64,000 bases of DNA from Melampsora larici-populina 98AG31 (lineage: Eukaryota; Basidiomycota; Pucciniomycetes; Pucciniales; Melampsoraceae): assembly GCF_000204055.1 (NCBI RefSeq), contig NW_006768773.1:216182-280181 (forward strand), given 5' to 3'. A program made the position numbers and the translations under genes. The notes beneath the pieces were generated by a model, which saw nothing but the letters and a program-made list of their open reading frames with translations, was not told the origin of the DNA and searched no databases. Shown one piece after another: positions 58,806 to 64,000 of this stretch; position 1 is the stretch's first letter, and every line of letters begins with the position of its first letter.

Positions 58806-58940
58806 TGATTGTTTCAGACTGAGGTAGGAGCGCGTCGGGGAAGCCCGGTCCCGGGTCTGCACCTCTTTTTCGCCACGGTTAAATTTTTCCGTTTTTGGCG
58901 TGGTGCAGGCCTGGAACCCAGCTGGGTGGGTGGGAGGTAC
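58806..58940. other. Short spacer between the two hAT elements
   Basis: 135 bases of GC-richer sequence; ends with GGAGGTAC, the left target duplication of the second hAT. Confidence 0.6.
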
Positions 58941-59220
58941 TAGGCCTTCGCCCCGACCCCGGAATTTCGGGGACTCCCCGGCTCCCGCCCCCGCGGGGGC
59001 GGGTTTTGGGAAGAAAAATCCCGCGGGGAACAGCGGGGGCGGGAGCCGGGAGCGATGGCAATTCCCCGCACTCCCCGGCTTTTTAGGCAAGTTTTTGGGG
59101 GACAGCAGAACATGGGCAAAGGTGTATTTCATTCCATATAAGACAGCACGTTTGGACTTTAAATCACATATATCACTATGTTTTCAATTTCCTATCATTT
59201 GTAATCAAGACTCTTTTCAT

Positions 59221-61579
59221 TTATTCATCGAGGCCATCGAAATAAGCTGGGCCAAAGGCGCGGTACCACTCTTTAACACAAAGAAGACGCTCAACTGTAT
59301 CGGGATTAAGTGTTAATCTTGAATATCGCAGGACAGCCCTTCCTTCGGAAAAGACGTGCTCGGAAGGGCAGCTTGTGGCTGGAATGGCGAGGTAAGCCAT
59401 TGCCATGGCAGACAGGGCAGGGTAAGCCTTCACCCTTCCCTTCCAGTACGCAAGGATATCGTTATCCTTGTGTTCAAGCGGCTCCAAAAGATAACGAGTA
59501 ATCTCGTTTGTGACTGAATTGTTGTCGGAGATTTCTGGTACGCCAAACAGGTCGTCGTCAAGTGATGTAGCGGGGGTGGGAGCTGGTGAATGGGTGTTGA
59601 TTATCTCAGGAGTTGCAAAGCTGGCATAAGCCTGTGCAGCTTCGATGAAATCTGCCCTCAACCAGTCGGCCGAGTGCCCATAGATTGCAAGAGAGTCAAA
59701 GTGAGTTTTGTAAAACTCTAATTTAACACGAGGATCTAGAATAGTCAAACAGACGGGGCCTGGTTTCTTCAAGGCAGCAATTAGGTACGTTTGAAGTTTG
59801 TCGATCATGTCATCAGCTGCTGGGATAAGCTGACCGATGTCGTATGTATGGCGTACCTGCAATCATCAAATCTTGAATCCAATTAGCTTGAGAAACCGAT
59901 GATGAAGAGAGGTAAAGAAATCTTACCGCTTGTAATTTGTTGATCACGACAACATAGATTGGAATCACACTGTTGATTGTAGGGTACCTGGTTGCACAAA
60001 GTCGCTCGGTCGCATCATTAAGCGGTTTGAGAAAGTTGATCATAACTTCAAGCTGCTTCCACTCGATCGGAGTCAACTTGAACTTCGCTCCCTCAGGGGT
60101 CGCAGAGAATTGATCACAAGCAGTCCTATGCGAGAAAAAAAGTTGTCAGCATAGGAAGGTGAGTAGTTAAGCTATGTTGAACGTACCTGAGTAACAAGGC
60201 ACGCTCAAACATAGCGTAGGTGGAGTTCCAACGAGTTCGCACATCAAGGATTAGCGTTTGAGCCGCAGTAGGTGTAGAAGCGTTAGGTGGGAACAGTCAA
60301 ATGAAGTTCTGAAACGACTCCAGGCGCTGAGGGCTGCCGCGAGTGTAAGTAGAGATACCATGAATGCACTTGTAAACAGAAGCCATATCGACATGGGCTC
60401 CATCAGGTGTATCCACCAGATGGTCAATGGCCATCGGATTTGCTGGGAGATCGTCACCGTCGTCTGAGGATTCATCAAGTGGCCTGAGAACTTTGAGTCC
60501 AGCAATCACAGCTAGATTTAGAACGTGTGCTACACAGCCTAGAAGGTTCTTGTCGGCCTTGAAAGTCCCACCCGAAGCAGCCTCGATCTCTTTTGCCATG
60601 GTTTTGTTGGAGGATGCATTGTCCGTGGTGATCGAGGCGAGATTCTTCAGACCTCCATAAGGGGCAATTGTTTCCATAAACAATTCCGCAAAGTTTTTGC
60701 CCGTGTGGGCTCCTGAAAGAAACCACAAGTCAGTTAAAAGTTCAAATTATTTGAAGAAAATAGAAACACTGACCCTGGACGTGAGGAATGCGGAGAAGGA
60801 CATCGACCTTCTCAAAATTCAAGTTGATCATATGAGCCGTGACCGCCATGAACACCGTATTGGTCGGCGCTGTCCACGCATCGAGTGTGTATGAGACAGC
60901 GGGAGCTTCAGCGAGTAGTTGCCCTTGGAGGTGTTCTTGATGAAAGAGAAACACCTCTCGCAAGTGCCGAGTTATAGCATCTTACTTGACTATCATGGAA
61001 GTCGTTTCGGCGTTACAAAGTCTAAGTAAAGTAGTAAATGACTTCTTCTCGATCATTGCAAACAAAAGATCACAATCGGAAATAAGATAACAGATCGCTG
61101 TCTTTAGAGAAGCTGTAGTCAAGCGAGGCTTCAAAATGAAGCGAACAATCATGGATGGATGAGACTCGAGTGAGAAAAAGGATAAAAGACTGAAGAATGA
61201 AGAATGATGGAAGGATGAAAAGATTCAGAGAAAGACTTACCATGCTTTTTGACTTCCCAGTTTCCAAGAATCGCTGGATCATGCCCATCCGTTTTGCCCT
61301 CTTGTTGGGATCTCCAAGCTTATGTTTGGCGGTGAGATGATCGGACATCCCTTTTGTGCTTGATCTTAGGTCACGAACGAGTAACGCTCCACATTCTATC
61401 CCACGCTTCGATGTCACAGTGCACTGAACCTTCTTGCCGCACGCTGTAGGGTTAAAGTGAGTCCAAACCCAGCTTCTCTTACCGTTGTTAGAGGCTGTGT
61501 TGATATGAGCATCTTCGACTTCTGGGCCATCTCCGGCCTGAATACCCGCAGAATCACCGGTGAGATCGATTTGGTCCAT
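59221..61579 (-). pseudogene. hAT transposase of the second element, two premature stops
   Basis: BED-like finger at 61490-61310: RSWVWTHFNPTACGKKVQCT, then CGALLV and MSDHLTAKHKLG. The catalytic region has SYTLDAWTAPTNTVFMAVTA (about 60880), SITTDNASSNKTMAKEIEAA (about 60630) and LGCVAHVLNLAVIAGLKVL. After QNFI a TGA lies at 60297; it continues LDVRTRWNSTYAMFERALLL (about 60230). The C-terminal part reads LTILDPRVKLEFYKTHF, ILAYWKGRVKAYPALSAMAM and IPATSCPSEHVFSEGRAVL, the hAT dimerisation motif, ending at 59221. A TAA at 60982 also breaks the frame. Several GT-AG introns are visible. Confidence 0.9.
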
Positions 61580-61690
61580 GATATCGATGAGGGGATAAAG
61601 CGATTTTGGTGATTTCGAACTTGAAGGGAAATGGAGTTAAATAGGCGAAAGAAAGGGTAAGAGAAAGGGGAAAAGGGAAGGTTTCATCTA

Positions 61691-61831
61691 CACTGCCAGC
61701 ATTAAAGAGGTTCCCAGATGGGAATATGGCTCGTAGGTATCAGACCGCCATTGTAATATATGTAGTCACGAAGGCTGTCTGATTCCTACAACCCATATTC
61801 CCATCTGGGAACCTCTTTAATGCTGACAGTG
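61691..61831. mobile_element. 141-bp MITE, CTA duplication, CACTG termini
   Basis: The left end CACTGCCAGCATTAAAGAGG pairs with the reversed right end CACTGTCAGCATTAAAGAGG, and the arms continue through TTCCCAGATGGGAATATGG. CTA flanks both sides (61688-61690, 61832-61834). It sits upstream of the transposase start within the second hAT. It shares CACTG ends with the MITE at 2281. Confidence 0.85.
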
Positions 61832-62202
61832 CTAAACCTTCCCCTTGAATCGCGGTTGTCGCGTCTCCTGGTCCGTCCGAGGCCTGTTCGGCTACCATTT
61901 TAGACTATTCGTAATTTGGTTTGTTGATTCGATTGAGTTTGGAGGGGTAGAGGGCGCTAGAGGAGGTGTGAGAGGAGTCGTGATGGAGTCTTCTGACCCC
62001 TTGGGTTCCTTTTTTGGGATTTTTTTTTAATTTTTTTTTTTTCAAATTTTTAGGGTGCTCCCCGCAGCCCCGCATACCCCGGCGGGGAGTGCGGGGGCGG
62101 GCCTCGGGAGAGGAAAACGCTAACCCCGAGTTCCGGGGACCCCGCGGGTTTGGGCCACGGGATACCTCAGATTGGCCGGGGAGGTGCCGGGGCAAAGGCC
62201 TA

Positions 62203-62378
62203 GGAGGTACGCAAAAGATTTTGTGGAGTAATATGAAGTTCTGAATGAACTGTGGAATGACAAAGTTCTGCGTTTAAGGTTTTGGTGTGGTGTGTGAAAA
62301 TTTTCTACACAGAAAATTATTCGACCTGAGATGATCTCATACAGCTGTACAGCTACCACACTCACTTAGAACTTCCGT
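62203..62378. other. Spacer after the second hAT
   Basis: Starts with the right GGAGGTAC duplication; no gene is seen. Confidence 0.4.
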
Positions 62379-63072
62379 TGTAGAACTCCTACGCTGTGGA
62401 GCGTAGGCAGAGCCTTGAGGGGAAGAAACAACCCAAGTAGGATAAACCTCCAAGAGCCGTAACCAAAAAACGCCATTAAGCTGCCCTCAAAATACAGTGA
62501 GACACTTCTCGCCAACCTTTCTACCACCAAAAGTAAGCTTCCAACCTTGATTATCCAATCTACAAGCTTTAGTTCAGCTTTAAGAATCCCCGTAAAGGTC
62601 CTATGGTTCAAAAACAGATGTAAACAAGCTGTTTTTTACTACGTTCCCCAATGCAGTTCTCAAAAAACTTTCCCGCAGCAAGTAAAAAAATAATAAAACC
62701 TTGAAAATACCTCCAAAACCTTGATCTTAAACTTCTACAGATCCCGACAATACCCTACACACCCTATCCAACTTTAAACCCAGCAATTTGCACCTGTAAC
62801 AGTGCAAAAGGTACCCTAATACCCTAGGACAAAACCCCTAGGTAGCTAAGCGAGATAAGTAAAAAAAATAACAAAATAAAAATAATAATCCAATTTTCAA
62901 AATCCCCAGTATAAGGGTTTCAAAAAAATCTTCGATAACACTTGTCTTCAACCCTTATATTCAAAATAAAGGTAAGACCTTGATCTCCTTTCTCTTGTTC
63001 TCTCTACCAATGCGATGAAATAAGAAAACTAACACTTGATTTTTTTTTTTTTTATTACTTCTTTATCTTAGA

Positions 63073-63436
63073 TCAATACCGCAAGAGCACCGCACTATGT
63101 TGCAGTTGTGGTGCGGTTGCGTAGCGCTTTTGGGCGCCGCAATAGCAACGCAATATAGTGCGGTGCCAGCGCTCCGCAATCCGGGTTCAAAAAACCCCTT
63201 GGTCAGAAACCCGCACCGCAATTGCGGTCGGTTTTTGACGGTTATTTAGGGCAAATATTGCGGAAATAGGGCAATATTGCGCATTTTCCGCAATATTTGC
63301 CCAACCGCTCCGCAACGGCAAGTTACAAAAAAAACACCCCATTGCGGAGTGGTTGCGTAGCGTAATAATGCGCCGACTGCGCAACGCAATGGAAATAGGT
63401 CGAAATCCATTGCGTTGCGTAGCGCTTGCGGTGTTG
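63073..63436. mobile_element. 364-bp TTGCGG-rich foldback element
   Basis: The left end reads CAATACCGCA from 63074 and the reversed right end reads CAACACCGCA. CTTAGA flanks both sides (63067-63072, 63437-63442), with the next base differing. The interior is full of TTGCGG/CCGCAA and GCGTAGCG motifs in both directions. End sequence and duplication length resemble the Pack-type element at 13932-15488. Confidence 0.7.
63249..63302. repeat. Perfect 18-base inverted repeat
   Basis: GGGCAAATATTGCGGAAA is followed 18 bases later by its exact reverse complement. It lies at the centre of the foldback element at 63073-63436. Confidence 0.8.
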
Positions 63437-64000
63437 CTTAGACTCTGATCGATTAAAAAAGGAAACTTCTAACAAAAGCTCAACGCTTTGATTCCGTCCG
63501 AATCGAACGGACTCGATAATGATCAAAAGAAAAAAAGAAGACTTTCAAAAACCTCTCTCTACGATAAGACCCGCAACTTCACACTCCAACAATCAAAAAC
63601 ATCCTTTTATACCCAACCCTTCAAACCTAATCAAACCTATTGTAAGTTTGATTTTTTGCTTTTATCATTCCCATCTTCTAACCTCTTCTTAAGACCTATC
63701 CTGAGTTGTTTCTATGTTGTTTTTTAGGTCGGTCCGAGTCAAATCAAGCCTTGGACACTTCTCAATTGATCAAATAATCTATTACTGTTGACCTGTCACC
63801 ACCCATTTCATCAATTCCCATCAAATCAAAAAATCGATTTTTTGATCCTGTGGTAAGTCCTTCTGAATGTTTCTTCTGATTCATTCATTGGTCTCTTCTA
63901 ACATTTCTATATAGTTTTTGTCTAGCTTCATTTGATTGTAGCCTCCTTTGGATTAAATTCGATTTTTCAATTTTAAACATAGGTGAAAGTGAACATAAAT

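Larger units (their letters stand above)
58941..62202. mobile_element. Second hAT DNA transposon, 3.26 kb, complete ends
   Basis: Ends are TAGGCCTTCGCCCCGACC at the left and, reversed, TAGGCCTTTGCCCCGGCA at the right. GGAGGTAC is duplicated at 58933-58940 and 62203-62210. The first and last 170 bases are very GC-rich (CCCCGC runs and hairpins such as CCCGCCCCCGCGGGGGCGGG), in contrast to the AT-rich body. It encodes a hAT transposase on the minus strand. Confidence 0.93.
62379..63990 (+). repeat. LTR-like sequence related to the 54656-56353 solo LTR
   Basis: From 62379 it reads TGTAGAACTCCTACGCTG, then TGGAGCGTAGGCAGAGCC, the same start as the solo LTR but on the plus strand. Further right it is AT-rich and noncoding, with similar GTAAGT-type donor motifs and a TATA-like stretch. 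The right end is not defined and may lie beyond the window. The relation beyond the first 40 bases is weak by eye. Confidence 0.45.

Noticed and set aside
58740..59316. Frames over the hAT 2 left end with Pro/Gly/Arg-rich products
   Set aside because: They are translations of the GC-rich inverted terminus on both strands and not of a gene.
1..64000. CRISPR arrays, tRNA or rRNA genes
   Set aside because: No regularly spaced short repeats with unique spacers and no tRNA or rRNA signature were seen; the only tRNA-like match is the copia primer site.

Overview
The window looks like a nuclear contig from a rust fungus (Basidiomycota, Pucciniomycotina). It is AT-rich, genes carry many short GT-AG introns (about 40-100 bp), and the gene families are ones I associate with rusts: an alpha-kinase protein with an N-terminal Cys cluster, a GH18 chitinase-like secreted protein, KDZ-associated CxC proteins and Plavaka-type transposases. 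A Melampsora- or Puccinia-like genome fits best; genus assignment is inference. I recognised no rRNA or tRNA genes and no bacterial features.

Layout. 1-7.3 kb: a partial hypothetical gene at the edge, a 133-bp tandem array, two small MITEs and a five-exon alpha-kinase-family gene (minus). 7.6-12.8 kb: a decayed Ty1/copia element (minus) with LTRs, a tRNA-iMet-type primer site and a polypurine tract. 13.9-15.5 kb: a 1.56-kb element with terminal inverted repeats and a 7-bp duplication that carries a broken, intron-containing copy of ribosomal protein eL20. 15.8-17.6 kb: a hypothetical gene (minus) broken by a 176-bp MITE. 20.3-22.1 kb: an SHSP-repeat/coiled-coil protein. 23.2-25.8 kb: a twelve-exon secreted GH18 chitinase-like protein without its catalytic Glu. 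27-33.5 kb: a three-gene cluster including a CxC5/CxC6-like KDZ-associated protein. 34-36.3 kb: a secreted hypothetical protein. 38.5-41 kb: a SLAC1/TDT-like transporter. 42.2-49 kb: a Plavaka-type transposase plus a second gene.

49.5-64 kb is a nested transposon stack whose borders can be read to the base. A hAT element (49554-58797, 8-bp duplication CTTGGTAC) was invaded by a two-gene PIF/Harbinger element (49778-54289, TAA duplication) and by a 1.7-kb solo LTR (54656-56353, ATGG duplication) that splits the hAT transposase. The Harbinger Myb-like gene was itself hit by a 229-bp foldback MITE. A second, complete hAT (58941-62202, duplication GGAGGTAC) lies next to it with its own small MITE, followed by a related LTR-like sequence and a third foldback element.

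The host genes are single units with no operon logic. The mobile elements show two-gene logic (Harbinger transposase plus Myb-like protein; Plavaka transposase plus accessory gene; KDZ-like cluster). Most transposase frames are broken, and six of the eight clear in-frame stops are TGA, a pattern that fits C-to-T decay of CGA/TGG codons. All exon borders were worked out by eye and need RNA evidence.
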